Shown: positions 17,073-25,151 of the stretch, piece by piece
Position numbering within the stretch: position 1 is the stretch's first letter
Layout of the letters: the number at the start of each line of letters is the position of its first letter
NCBI GenBank assembly: GCA_040753915.1
Contig: JBFMDN010000061.1
Location: 1 to 34,202, forward strand
Source of the DNA: JBFMDN01 sp040753915
Lineage (GTDB): Bacteria > Desulfobacterota > Desulfomonilia > Desulfomonilales > Desulfomonilaceae
Direction of reading: 5' to 3'
Length of the DNA stretch: 34,202 bases
Made by a program: the position numbers and the translations under genes
The notes under the pieces: model-generated
Told to the model about the DNA's origin: nothing
Seen by the model: only the letters and a program-made list of their open reading frames with translations
The model's database searches: none

Positions 17073-18067
17073 TACGAAGCCTCCTTTCCTGGCTTATCCG
17101 CATGGGCAATCTTCTTCGGTGCCAGCACGCGGAGACGCCCCATGCCCCGGCTCCCCATGCCGCCGATGCCGAGGTGTTCCAGATGGGAATAGGCATCAGT
17201 GACAACATCTCTCACGTCTTCTGGCGATGCGACCGCGGTGACACTTTCATTGTTGATCCTAAAGTGCCTGGGATGCCGGCAGGTTACATCCCAAAAAAGC
17301 ACTGTGCCTCGAGGCATGGCCTCATAGGTGAACAGCGCGCCTTCCTCGGCCGCGCCAGTGGCCGGATCGATAGCGACCGAGGTCCGTACTTCCAGGTTGC
17401 TGTTCACGATATGGGTGAACAGCTTGTCCGAAACGGCACCCAAGCGGCTCATGATGTAATCCGGTATACCCAGTGCTTCGATCTTCTCCGCAATCTCGCC
17501 CAGTTGCTGCCAATCCGTCTTGACCGGCAGAAAAAGCCAACCGAGGTTCAACGATGATGGAACGGCTTGCGCGTCAGCTTTGCGGTAAACTACCTCTTGA
17601 TGCGGAGGGTCCCCAAGCTCTGAGAATTCAGCAATGCCGGTTTGCCGCAATACCATTGGACAAGTGATCCATTGCGGCCCCAATTGCGAAGCCACTGGAA
17701 AGAGGAGTACGTGCATATCGCTGAATGAAGCCAGACCGGCGAACCCGCCGCTGGAACCTACACCTTTGGCAAAGCCGAACACAGCACATACAGGACAATC
17801 GGCCTTTCCGCAATGACCACCTCTACCATCACTCCTCGGCTGACCCAGTCCGGCGCACTTTGGGTATTGCTCCTTTGCCATGGCCGTGTAGGCCCGCATC
17901 ACTCCTGCCAGGCTCGATCCAGGAATCTTCGGTATCCGGGTCACCGGATCGCGCACGATGGTATTGTCCACCCGGCCCAGCCTGCCCCCTCCTGAACCGA
18001 CATGGATGGGATCGAGCGCCATACCGGCAAACAAGAATGTCTCAAAACTCTTCTTTTCCGTGGTCAT
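17072..18067 (-). CDS. cmr4: type III CRISPR Cas7 backbone subunit (Cmr4-like)
   Basis: This 331-residue RAMP protein has the Cmr4 signature: DPIHVGSGGGRLGRVDN, then DPVTRIPKIPGSSLAG, a cysteine pair CGKADCPVCAVFG, a LASFSDMHVLLFPV segment and the C-terminal glycine loop GIGGMGSRGMGRLRV. Cas7 forms the filament along crRNA and cuts target RNA every 6 nt through a conserved Asp; Asp34 in GRVDN sits at that position, so target RNA cleavage is probably active. It overlaps csx11 by 4 nt and the Cas11 gene by 1 nt. Confidence 0.9.
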   Translation of the reverse strand: MTTEKKSFETFLFAGMALDPIHVGSGGGRLGRVDNTIVRDPVTRIPKIPGSSLAGVMRAYTAMAKEQYPKCAGLGQPRSDGRGGHCGKADCPVCAVFGFAKGVGSSGGFAGLASFSDMHVLLFPVASQLGPQWITCPMVLRQTGIAEFSELGDPPHQEVVYRKADAQAVPSSLNLGWLFLPVKTDWQQLGEIAEKIEALGIPDYIMSRLGAVSDKLFTHIVNSNLEVRTSVAIDPATGAAEEGALFTYEAMPRGTVLFWDVTCRHPRHFRINNESVTAVASPEDVRDVVTDAYSHLEHLGIGGMGSRGMGRLRVLAPKKIAHADKPGKEAS

Positions 18068-21000
18068 CGATCACCTCCTGCCACTTGCTTTTTCAGCACG
18101 CTCATGTGCCATTCCAGGCTCCATTCCAGGAGTCCGTCCCCAGCGGCCTCCACCAGCGTCTCAAGGCAAGCGCCCCGGACACCAAGACGTTCGTGGAACA
18201 CTGCGCGTGCAAGATCAAGCCAAGCTTTTTTCCCGTCCTCCAACCACGTCCCGTCCAGCCCTTGCCAGGCCTCGCGGCGGTCCGCGATTTCCGACCATGC
18301 GCTACGGAGCGCGGTCTGACTTGGGACGTATCTGTCCAGCAGCCTCCATAGATCGCGCATCTTTGGCCATTCCAAGAGGCTTCGCCAACTCAAACGTTCA
18401 AACCTCTTGGCCGAGCCGTCCATGAACACCGTGCTAATGAACGAGGGATACACGAGAATTCCGTCTCCCCTTCGCAGGTCTTTCGCGTGTCGGTAGGTCT
18501 GGCCATAGGGATGCTGGAAATCCAACGGAAAACGGACTTGTCCGTCTTCCACGGCAACATATGGATAGAACACATCTTCACGTCCGTCAGGAAGGCGTAC
18601 AGGCATGGTTCGGAGCATCTGCTGTTGACCATCGACTGACTTGAGGCTGAGAGCGGTGACGCCCTCCCGCGTTTCGCACCCAGTCACCTGCCAGGTTTCA
18701 TAGTCCTTGTTTTTCGGTTTGGCAAAATCATCCTCAATGTTCCGCGCTGCTTCTATCACGGCCTGAAACGGCGTCATCCTGGGAAAAGCCACGACGCCGA
18801 TCCGAACCGGCAGCCTGTCCCAAACCCGGGCGAACTGATCGTTCCACGCTTCAATGGCTCGATCCACACAGACGGACACGGCTTCACAGGGCAGAAGCAC
18901 CCGGAAGCGTACCGGGGAAAGCTCAAGGGGGATCACCGGGTGATAAACGCTCAAATGGCCGGGAGCATCCGCAGCCGATTCCACCTTGAGTTGCTTGACG
19001 TCCACGCTGTCATCTGCTTTCAATTCCAAAGGGATTTGGCGCGTGATTTCGCACAGACAATCCTTGTCTTGCTCCGCTTTCAGAAGTCGGGCCAGGTTAC
19101 AGATGGTGAGGAAATCACTTGTTTGGTTTCGGTACAACAGGCTTACGGGAGCATCGCCATAACGCCCATTGTAGCTCTGCCGGTCTTTCCACAAACCGGG
19201 AGGACCGTTATCAGGCTTGATAACCAATCGGCGAGTGCGCCAGCGGTTCTGTTCTGTCTCCGCGATAGCGCGGAATTCAGCAAGTAACGCTTTGAAGAAG
19301 TCCTCCGCCTGCCTTTGAAAACGATAAACGCGGCCAGGCGAGGCGAGCTTACGGAACAACTGATGAGTGAGCCATCTGGCGCGTCCATTCTCATTAAGAT
19401 TGGCCCAGTCGGGAGCGTCCGGATGGTTTTCGGCAACCTCAATACGATCTTCGACGATTTTACCGTAAAAGATTTCGAGATTGTCTTCTCGGGGAAATCC
19501 CTCGTTGAGGGAAGCAAGGACCACATCATCTAGCTTCCCTTGCCGTTTGCCGCTCGCTAGGGCTTTGGGACAGTTTGCGAAAGTCGTTACATGGTTGATC
19601 AACGTGTCAAACGGTCGCGCTGGATCAATGGGGTTCGGTTGGTCTTGCAAGATAGGATTGAACCTTCGCCATTCCCGAATGGCCTGCGTCCTGAGCGCAT
19701 CCAGCCGGGTTCCGTCAAGCCAGGGCTCGATGTCCAGGCTCATCGTGACGAGGGCAACGCGGTCATTCGCATCGGCCACCTCGCTGATCCAGATGGAGTC
19801 TGATTCGAACTTTCCTTCCAGCCACATGTCCAAGCGGTGGGTGCGCCGTTTCTTGCACGGCTCGCAAGGCCTTTGCTTGTCAGTCCGAGAGCGGTTTCTA
19901 CGCACCAGACATACCGGACAAACATGGCCATCCGACGAATCCTGCCCGGGAATACGCCAATTGCGGTGTAACGGCACGGCCATCGTTTCCCGCGCCTTGC
20001 GGATTTCAGCCGTCATCCCAACAAGAGAACGGGAAGGCTCGCTGATGCTGCAATAGGGGGGCATCTCGAGGCTGGCGTCACAAGCATAGCCGTCAATCTG
20101 CTCCGTCAGCCAGCTTTGCCAATCTGCGATCTGTAAATTAGCACCCTGATACCCTTGTTTGCCGTGATCGAATCGCTCTCCTGGGAACGAAAAGACACAT
20201 GCCTCTCCGTCCGCGTACAGTAAAGAACCTATAGCCAAGTCGACTTCAACAAGCTTGCAGACTCTGGTGAAAAACTCGTCCAGCGCCAACCGCGCGCCGG
20301 TCCAGTCGCCGATCTTCACTGCCCGAGCCTCGTAATGGTCCGACCCGATCCCGACGGTTAAGAGACGCCAGCGGGTCTGTTGTTTGAGTGCCTTGCTGCG
20401 CCAGGGAAAATCGGGGCCCTCCAGAATCGCACCGGCCACGGCGCTCTTGAATAGAGCAGCAGCAACATACGATTGGTCAAAAAGCGTGACCTCGTTGTTC
20501 GGCAATCTGGATTCAGCCAGGGTGCTGGTGAACGCCTTGCGCAGCCAGCCAATGGGTTCAATCTCAATGGCGTTTTCGCGCCAACGCCACCAGCCGTCGA
20601 GATCGTTTCCGGAACCGGAGCCGCCAAGCGTCTTCAAGTCGGCAAGGAGTTTCTCAACCCGTGCCAGCAGGTTTTTCCAGCCCCCTTCGATGAGCAATTC
20701 CGGCGGATCGGCCAACAGATTGCGGACGGGGTGGCCGAAGGCCGTGGACAACCACATGTGGGTGACATCCTGGGCCAGGTATGCAACCGTCGTTTGGGGA
20801 AAACTCTGCTTCTCAATACCTGAAGCCATAGCGTGGCCGGCTTGGAGTAGACCGAGCAGCCCCTTATCGCGATCCGCATGTTTTGCTATAAAATCCGTGA
20901 GCTTGTGAGGCCAGCAGTGATTTCCCAGGCTGAATCTGTCCTTCACCCATTGCAACAGATTGTCCCAGGGAAATGGTGGGGTCTCCTGTTCATACCACTT

Positions 21001-21150
21001 CTTGTCGTCATAGCTGTCCTTCTGACCGCCATGATGCCGCAGGAAATCGATCTTGGCCTTGCCTGTCATATGAAGCCAACCGATTGCCTCACACGCCAAA
21101 AGCAGAGGGCGATGTTGCCGCAATGTGTCCGGAAGTTGAAATCCCGTCAT
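18064..21150 (-). CDS. csx11: Cas10-family large subunit, Csx11 type
   Basis: This 1028-residue protein is the Cas10-like large subunit. It shows an N-terminal helical region where HD nucleases have HD (here AIGWLHMTGK, His27 followed by Met), a first palm-like unit (about 262-340), a zinc finger (Cys411, Cys414, Cys429, Cys432), and a second palm-like unit. In the second palm, the strand where cyclases carry GGDD reads SPVRFRVLLPCEA (about 745-757) followed by LPVRIGVVAFPRMTPFQAVI. The SP.RF..L.P pattern is what I recall of the Csx11 branch, placed with subtype III-C. Neither an HD dyad nor GGDD is seen, so single-strand DNA cutting and cyclic oligoadenylate synthesis both look unlikely. It overlaps both neighbours by 4 nt. 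Confidence 0.85.
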   Translation of the reverse strand: MTGFQLPDTLRQHRPLLLACEAIGWLHMTGKAKIDFLRHHGGQKDSYDDKKWYEQETPPFPWDNLLQWVKDRFSLGNHCWPHKLTDFIAKHADRDKGLLGLLQAGHAMASGIEKQSFPQTTVAYLAQDVTHMWLSTAFGHPVRNLLADPPELLIEGGWKNLLARVEKLLADLKTLGGSGSGNDLDGWWRWRENAIEIEPIGWLRKAFTSTLAESRLPNNEVTLFDQSYVAAALFKSAVAGAILEGPDFPWRSKALKQQTRWRLLTVGIGSDHYEARAVKIGDWTGARLALDEFFTRVCKLVEVDLAIGSLLYADGEACVFSFPGERFDHGKQGYQGANLQIADWQSWLTEQIDGYACDASLEMPPYCSISEPSRSLVGMTAEIRKARETMAVPLHRNWRIPGQDSSDGHVCPVCLVRRNRSRTDKQRPCEPCKKRRTHRLDMWLEGKFESDSIWISEVADANDRVALVTMSLDIEPWLDGTRLDALRTQAIREWRRFNPILQDQPNPIDPARPFDTLINHVTTFANCPKALASGKRQGKLDDVVLASLNEGFPREDNLEIFYGKIVEDRIEVAENHPDAPDWANLNENGRARWLTHQLFRKLASPGRVYRFQRQAEDFFKALLAEFRAIAETEQNRWRTRRLVIKPDNGPPGLWKDRQSYNGRYGDAPVSLLYRNQTSDFLTICNLARLLKAEQDKDCLCEITRQIPLELKADDSVDVKQLKVESAADAPGHLSVYHPVIPLELSPVRFRVLLPCEAVSVCVDRAIEAWNDQFARVWDRLPVRIGVVAFPRMTPFQAVIEAARNIEDDFAKPKNKDYETWQVTGCETREGVTALSLKSVDGQQQMLRTMPVRLPDGREDVFYPYVAVEDGQVRFPLDFQHPYGQTYRHAKDLRRGDGILVYPSFISTVFMDGSAKRFERLSWRSLLEWPKMRDLWRLLDRYVPSQTALRSAWSEIADRREAWQGLDGTWLEDGKKAWLDLARAVFHERLGVRGACLETLVEAAGDGLLEWSLEWHMSVLKKQVAGGDR

Positions 21151-22157
21151 TGGCCACCTCCCTTCTGGGCAATTCGGCTTTTCATCTCCGCTTTGAATCC
21201 TTCCGCATCTTTTGAAGTGAAGGAACCGGGTGGGCTCTGCTCACGTGCCAGAGTGCCAAGGTCTTGAAGGCTGTGGAGAGTCTTCTTTGTGGACCGCGGT
21301 TCAGGCTTTGGAGGTTGCGCGGAGGCCTTCAACATTCCTGTCCATGTATCGATCCTCGCAGTACCCCATCCTGCCGTGCGTTTCGCCGAGATGCCATACG
21401 TTTCGAGAAGCGCCTTTATACTGTCGATGAGGCTGTCGATGAAGTCGGCGGGCGTGACTCTATCGCGCTCGATTTCCCCGGGTAGAGGGGCATAGAGCAG
21501 CCGTAACCTGCCTTTCGTGTCTACCGGGACAACCTCGTAGTAGATCGGCTGCATTCCAGCCCGGCGGGTACGGTTGTGCGGGTTGATCACCTCAAAGCCC
21601 ACCTTGTTGAACCACGTGGGATAACAGACAAGGGTCCCGGATCGGAAGTGCTCGCTCGCTCCTTTCTCGTTGCCGAAGAGATGGAGGATCCAGGGAGGGT
21701 CCTTCCAGCCATCCATTCGCGTACCGTGCGCTTCAAGATGGCCTAACAAACCCGCCTTCATCCGGCAGGCCCACCGCAAGAGCCCTTTCCATGCGGCAGA
21801 GGACATAAACGGCACGCCAAAGACATGATCCTTACGCACCGGGTTATCCAGCACATGAAACGGGCGGTCGTCCTTTGAGTACCAGGGCGACTTGAGGGTG
21901 AAGGAGACGTCAATGCCAAACCAGGTCGAATTCGGTAGGTGACCATGATCCGGCTCAAGTTGAAGTTCTTGGGGTAGCTTGAGCTCCAGGTCGGCCGCGC
22001 GTTTCATGTAGCACTGACGTGCATTGTTCTTCTCCTTATCGCCGCGGCAGGACCAGACCGTGCACCCATCCGCAAAGCCGGAGGCGAGCCCGCCTTCTTT
22101 TACTTGTTGTGGGCATGCTTTGCTCCCATCCAGGAAGGCGTAATAATCGAAAATCAT
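21147..22157 (-). CDS. cmr6: type III CRISPR RAMP protein (Cmr6-like Cas7)
   Basis: This 336-residue RAMP protein has an SPWYSKDDRPFHVLDNPV segment, the FGVPFMSSAAWKGLLRW motif (the equivalent of the usual pGSSlKG.lR motif) and a C-terminal glycine-rich loop, GISAKRTAGWGTARI, typical of Cmr6-type terminal Cas7 subunits. It probably sits at the 3' end of the crRNA. It overlaps both neighbours by 4 nt. The Cmr6 label rests on the length, the C-terminal motif and the gene order. Confidence 0.8.
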   Translation of the reverse strand: MIFDYYAFLDGSKACPQQVKEGGLASGFADGCTVWSCRGDKEKNNARQCYMKRAADLELKLPQELQLEPDHGHLPNSTWFGIDVSFTLKSPWYSKDDRPFHVLDNPVRKDHVFGVPFMSSAAWKGLLRWACRMKAGLLGHLEAHGTRMDGWKDPPWILHLFGNEKGASEHFRSGTLVCYPTWFNKVGFEVINPHNRTRRAGMQPIYYEVVPVDTKGRLRLLYAPLPGEIERDRVTPADFIDSLIDSIKALLETYGISAKRTAGWGTARIDTWTGMLKASAQPPKPEPRSTKKTLHSLQDLGTLAREQSPPGSFTSKDAEGFKAEMKSRIAQKGGGQ

Positions 22158-23092
22158 GAGCGACCCTCCTTTGGCAAAAGACGGTCCAATATAACAGCAC
22201 CTTCGAGAAAGTCGTCATCCTGAAGACCAGGCCAGGCTTGTCGAAGCCGAGTCTTCATGTTGGAAAAACCGAGCAGGCCAGGTTTCACAAAGCCAAAGGT
22301 TCTCGCCGGATTCTTGAAGCTGAACACTTTCTTGCTTTCCTGCTGCGAACCGGCAAGCCATCTGGCTATTCCATCGTTACGGGTGGCCAACTGTTGTCCT
22401 TGATTTTTTGCCTCCTGACGTCCAAGCACTTGGTTAAAAGTGCTCTTATTGTTGTCTACCCGCCCGAGATACTTTCCGTTTACGCACCAGAAGTGCTGTA
22501 GAGAGGCCCAGGCGAACTCCCCGTGTTCGAGCTTGCGCCATTTGGACAAGTATGCGTCCAGATCGCCCCGCCCCGTTCCCTGGAACTGCCGGCACGTGGT
22601 GATCTCGACAAGGCCATAATCTTTGTGATGCCCCCCTTCTTGACGACTGGATTCGTCCGTGGGCTTTAACACTGTCTTGCCGCCGATCGCCCCATATTGG
22701 GCGATCAGGCGAAGGGTGGCATCCAGGATGGCCCATTCTTCAACGCGGATCGGGCGGAGGGGTGAGAAACGGAGACTGAAAGTCTTGTTTTGTTTGATTT
22801 GGTCTGCCTTGGCATCGCCGTTCTCATCCAGCACCTCAAACCTAAACTTCCGTGCCCAGCCGGTGCAGCCGAACAGTTCACAGACAACACAATGGTTCCG
22901 GTCTTGACAGTTTTTATTCGATGGATCACAGGCACTGCCGCCGAGACCGCGGACGAGCACCTCGAACCACCAACGGATGGAGCCCAATAGGCCGGTGCGC
23001 ACCAATCTCTTGGACGTCCCATCGGCCGCCCCTGTCCATATGTCCGTGAGGGCCTTGAACTCGTAAATCGGTTCGCTATTCGCGAGCGTCAT
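22154..23092 (-). CDS. cmr1: type III CRISPR RAMP protein (Cmr1-like Cas7)
   Basis: This 312-residue RAMP protein starts with the Cmr1 pattern EFKALTDIWTGAADGTSKRL, then RTGLLGSIRWWFEVLVRGLG, followed by a cysteine group (CDPSNKNC, CVVCELFGCTG) and ending with a GLLGFSN segment. Cmr1 caps the crRNA 3' side of type III-B/C complexes and takes part in target capture. It is the first recognisable cas gene of the operon, overlapping a 60-residue ORF upstream and the Cmr6-like gene downstream by 4 nt each. Confidence 0.88.
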   Translation of the reverse strand: MTLANSEPIYEFKALTDIWTGAADGTSKRLVRTGLLGSIRWWFEVLVRGLGGSACDPSNKNCQDRNHCVVCELFGCTGWARKFRFEVLDENGDAKADQIKQNKTFSLRFSPLRPIRVEEWAILDATLRLIAQYGAIGGKTVLKPTDESSRQEGGHHKDYGLVEITTCRQFQGTGRGDLDAYLSKWRKLEHGEFAWASLQHFWCVNGKYLGRVDNNKSTFNQVLGRQEAKNQGQQLATRNDGIARWLAGSQQESKKVFSFKNPARTFGFVKPGLLGFSNMKTRLRQAWPGLQDDDFLEGAVILDRLLPKEGRS

Positions 23093-23271
23093 GGTTTGCC
23101 TCCTTTCCTCGTCAAGTTGGGTATCACTTTGTCGTCACCCACCCCCAATTCCATGTCTTGTTTTGGTAGCTCGATTTCATAGCCGTCATCAAAGCGTAGC
23201 ACTCCGGCTTGTTCTGGAAGGACCCAAAGGCCACGTTGGGGAACCGGTGTCGCGTGGACAACTCGACTCAC
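23089..23271 (-). CDS. 60-residue protein at the head of the type III-C operon
   Basis: GTG-started frame that overlaps the upstream gene's stop (GTGA) and the cmr1-like start (ATGA). The product is a short beta-rich sequence (GLWVLPEQAGVLRFDDGYEI, then LPKQDMELGVGDDKVIPNL). No family is recognised. The precise overlaps on both sides argue that it is translated. It could be a CRISPR accessory or an unrelated passenger. Confidence 0.5.
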   Translation of the reverse strand: MSRVVHATPVPQRGLWVLPEQAGVLRFDDGYEIELPKQDMELGVGDDKVIPNLTRKGGKP

Positions 23272-23498
23272 GAGCGCTTCACCCCCTTGCGTTGCAGTTT
23301 GGAGCGCCGGAGGATGCTGCGCGGATCCTGCTTGGCAAGATCGATCAAGCGGCGCAGCTCCGCGATGTCGCCACCGCTGAGCTCGACTGCTGCAGCATGT
23401 ACTCGCTCTGGCTCCCGCTCATGCGCCTCGGTGCCGTACCGAGCCAGTATCGTTTCGGCCTCTTGCACCCGTCCCGGAAAAAAGCGTTCCAACGTCAT
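23268..23498 (-). CDS. 76-residue helical protein of unknown function
   Basis: Starting at ATG 23498 (about 9 nt after GAGGAA), it reads MTLERFFPGRVQEAETILAR, then YGTEAHEREPERVHAAAVEL, and ends in a basic tail. It resembles a widespread family of 80-100-residue hypothetical proteins with a pattern like YG.E.HE.E..RV...L.LS.GD....L..L...A..D.R; I know no function for them. An upstream in-frame TTG at 23537 would overlap the membrane-protein gene. Its stop overlaps the next gene's GTG. Confidence 0.6.
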   Translation of the reverse strand: MTLERFFPGRVQEAETILARYGTEAHEREPERVHAAAVELSGGDIAELRRLIDLAKQDPRSILRRSKLQRKGVKRS

Positions 23499-23511
23499 TG
23501 ACTGTGCTTCC

Positions 23512-23739
23512 TCAACGACAACCTCTACGCGAGACAAAACGAAGTACTCCGAAGGAGACCAGTAGCGGCAGCCTCAAGGTGGTCACGACAAGCACGAGTC
23601 GATCGACCCATACCGACACATAAGGAACCAGCCGTCCGTGTCCGATGAGGATGATACCGAAAAAAAAGCCGGGGGGCAGGCATACAACAAACGCCAGAAT
23701 CGTAATGATCCACGCTGGTAGTCGGCCTTTCATGATCAT
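23512..23739 (-). CDS. small membrane protein, 75 residues
   Basis: The ATG at 23739 overlaps the stop of the gene upstream (ATGA). The product has a short basic N-terminus and two hydrophobic segments: WIITILAFVVCLPPGFFFGI at about 10-29 and a second between about 38 and 64 (VWVDRLVLVVTTLRLPLLVS), ending RFVSRRGCR. No family is recognised. It ends 13 nt before the next gene, so it looks cotranscribed with the CRISPR effector genes. Confidence 0.55.
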   Translation of the reverse strand: MIMKGRLPAWIITILAFVVCLPPGFFFGIILIGHGRLVPYVSVWVDRLVLVVTTLRLPLLVSFGVLRFVSRRGCR

Positions 23740-23978
23740 ACCCAACCGGATGGGAAGCTCATCACTGCGTCCAGGCTACTGGTCAGTGCATCGAGTAGAG
23801 CCAACCCTTTCCGCCAATGATGGATGAATACCGGAACGCCGATGAGCACCAGGAAGACGGCTTCCGAGACAAGAAAGACGATGCCTTGGCCGTGCCACGT
23901 ATCAATCCAGGGATTGAGCGGGCAGAAAAGCGCCCCTGCATTCCCCAACACTATCAGGACCAGAATTGTATGCTTCAC
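23736..23978 (-). CDS. small membrane protein, 80 residues
   Basis: GTG start at 23978, about 7 nt after AGGGG. Residues 3-19 (HTILVLIVLGNAGALF) and about 29-49 (GIVFLVSEAVFLVLIGVPVF) are membrane segments, followed by a polar C-terminus of about 30 residues. An in-frame TTG at 24137 would add 53 residues, including another short hydrophobic stretch; I prefer the GTG because of its ribosome binding site. It is the first gene after the promoter at 24185-24213 and overlaps the next gene by 4 nt. Family unknown. Confidence 0.5.
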   Translation of the reverse strand: MKHTILVLIVLGNAGALFCPLNPWIDTWHGQGIVFLVSEAVFLVLIGVPVFIHHWRKGLALLDALTSSLDAVMSFPSGWV

Positions 23979-24184
23979 GCGCAGTCCCCTTTTCTGCTGG
24001 GCAGGCGGAGCGCCGGCGTCGCGGATGTCCCCCGGGAGTGGGGAGAGACAAATCAGGGCAATCGCAGAAAGCGATGGGGTCACCCCGCACCATGATGACT
24101 CTTGGAAAGCCACTTTGTGTGCGAGGTGCCAAGACAAAATACGTGGCCCGGTGAGCGCGAGCTCTTTGCACCGTACGAAATCGT

Positions 24185-24213
24185 ATTATACGACCAGACA
24201 GGTCACGGGTTAA
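24185..24213 (-). promoter_or_regulatory. sigma-70-type promoter for the leftward CRISPR operon
   Basis: On the minus strand a perfect -10 TATAAT (complement of 24185-24190) is preceded at exactly 17 nt by TTAACC (24213-24208), four of six matches to TTGACA. Transcription would start near 24178 and give a leader of about 200 nt before the first small gene. All ten leftward genes down to 15757 overlap or abut, so this may drive them all. Confidence 0.6.
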
Positions 24214-24548
24214 TCAAAATGTGAAGCACCAAGGAAAGGAATGAGCATGTCCGGTTCCCAGGGAGCTGTAACGGAGAGTATTTGCTGTTGCAGCGATAGG
24301 TGCCTCGTGGTACAGGGGGGACCGCACACCTGTCCGGCTGTAGGGGGAAAGCTGGAACGGGGCTGCGGCGAATCGTCCTGCTCTTGGGGCTCAGAGGCCG
24401 TTTAATGGCTTGATCGACGGACGAGCGATTGACGTGCGAGGGGCCCCTGAATCGGGGAATTGTGTCGTCCATCGAGAGGCTTTACGAACACCTCACCCCG
24501 GTATCTCGCAAGCGAGCCATCTCGTGTCCGGAAATGGGAGCCTTTATC
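24214..24548. other. intergenic region between divergent transcripts
   Basis: This 335-nt region separates the leftward CRISPR operon promoter from the rightward acetyltransferase gene. I see no gene, repeat or strong hairpin in it. Confidence 0.35.
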
Positions 24549-24971
24549 ATGGATTTTCGGGTAAGCTTCGACTGTTCAGCCGTGAACTGGGAGACCGTCT
24601 CCTCAACTTTGAAACGAGTCGGCATGGCATATCACGAGCCTGATGTTCATCGTAAGGCGTTCGAGAATAGCCATACAACGGTGTTCGTCTACGACGGCGA
24701 TCGGTTGGTGGGATTTGGTCGCGCAATCTCAGATGATGCGTACCAGGCGGCGGTGTACGACATGGCAGTCGTTCCCGAATACCAGAGGCGAGGAATCGGA
24801 ACCACCATTATGGAACACATCTTGACTCGTGTTCGGCAGTGCAACGTAATTCTTTACGCTGGGGTTGGCAAGGAGCCCTTCTACGAGAAAATGGGCCTTC
24901 GCAGAATGAAAACGGGGATGGCTCTGTTCAAGAACGCTGATCAGATGCACGAGAAGGGCTTCACATATTGA
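24549..24971 (+). CDS. GNAT family N-acetyltransferase
   Basis: This 140-residue protein has the GNAT core: VFVYDGDRLVGFGRAISDD (motif D/A start), then YDMAVVPEYQRRGIGTTIME with the acetyl-CoA pyrophosphate loop Q/R-R-x-G-I-G (about 78-83), and a final FYEKMGLRRMKTGM. It transfers an acetyl group from acetyl-CoA to an amine; the acceptor is unknown. ATG 24549 follows GGGAG at 8 nt; ATG 24534 is in frame but has no good site. It stands alone. Confidence 0.9.
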   Translation: MDFRVSFDCSAVNWETVSSTLKRVGMAYHEPDVHRKAFENSHTTVFVYDGDRLVGFGRAISDDAYQAAVYDMAVVPEYQRRGIGTTIMEHILTRVRQCNVILYAGVGKEPFYEKMGLRRMKTGMALFKNADQMHEKGFTY

Positions 24972-25151
24972 CTGAACTTTGTCCCATATTGGGCAATAGC
25001 ATAGAGCTCAAACAGCGCTATACAACCCAGAGCGGGCTGCCCAACGGTCAGTTGAATCCTCCAGGGGTTCTACCTCCGTAACGTGCTCGGTAAACAAGAT
25101 TATCGGACGGACGGCCCATGGAGTCGAAATTTCATGTACCTTTGGCTTGCG

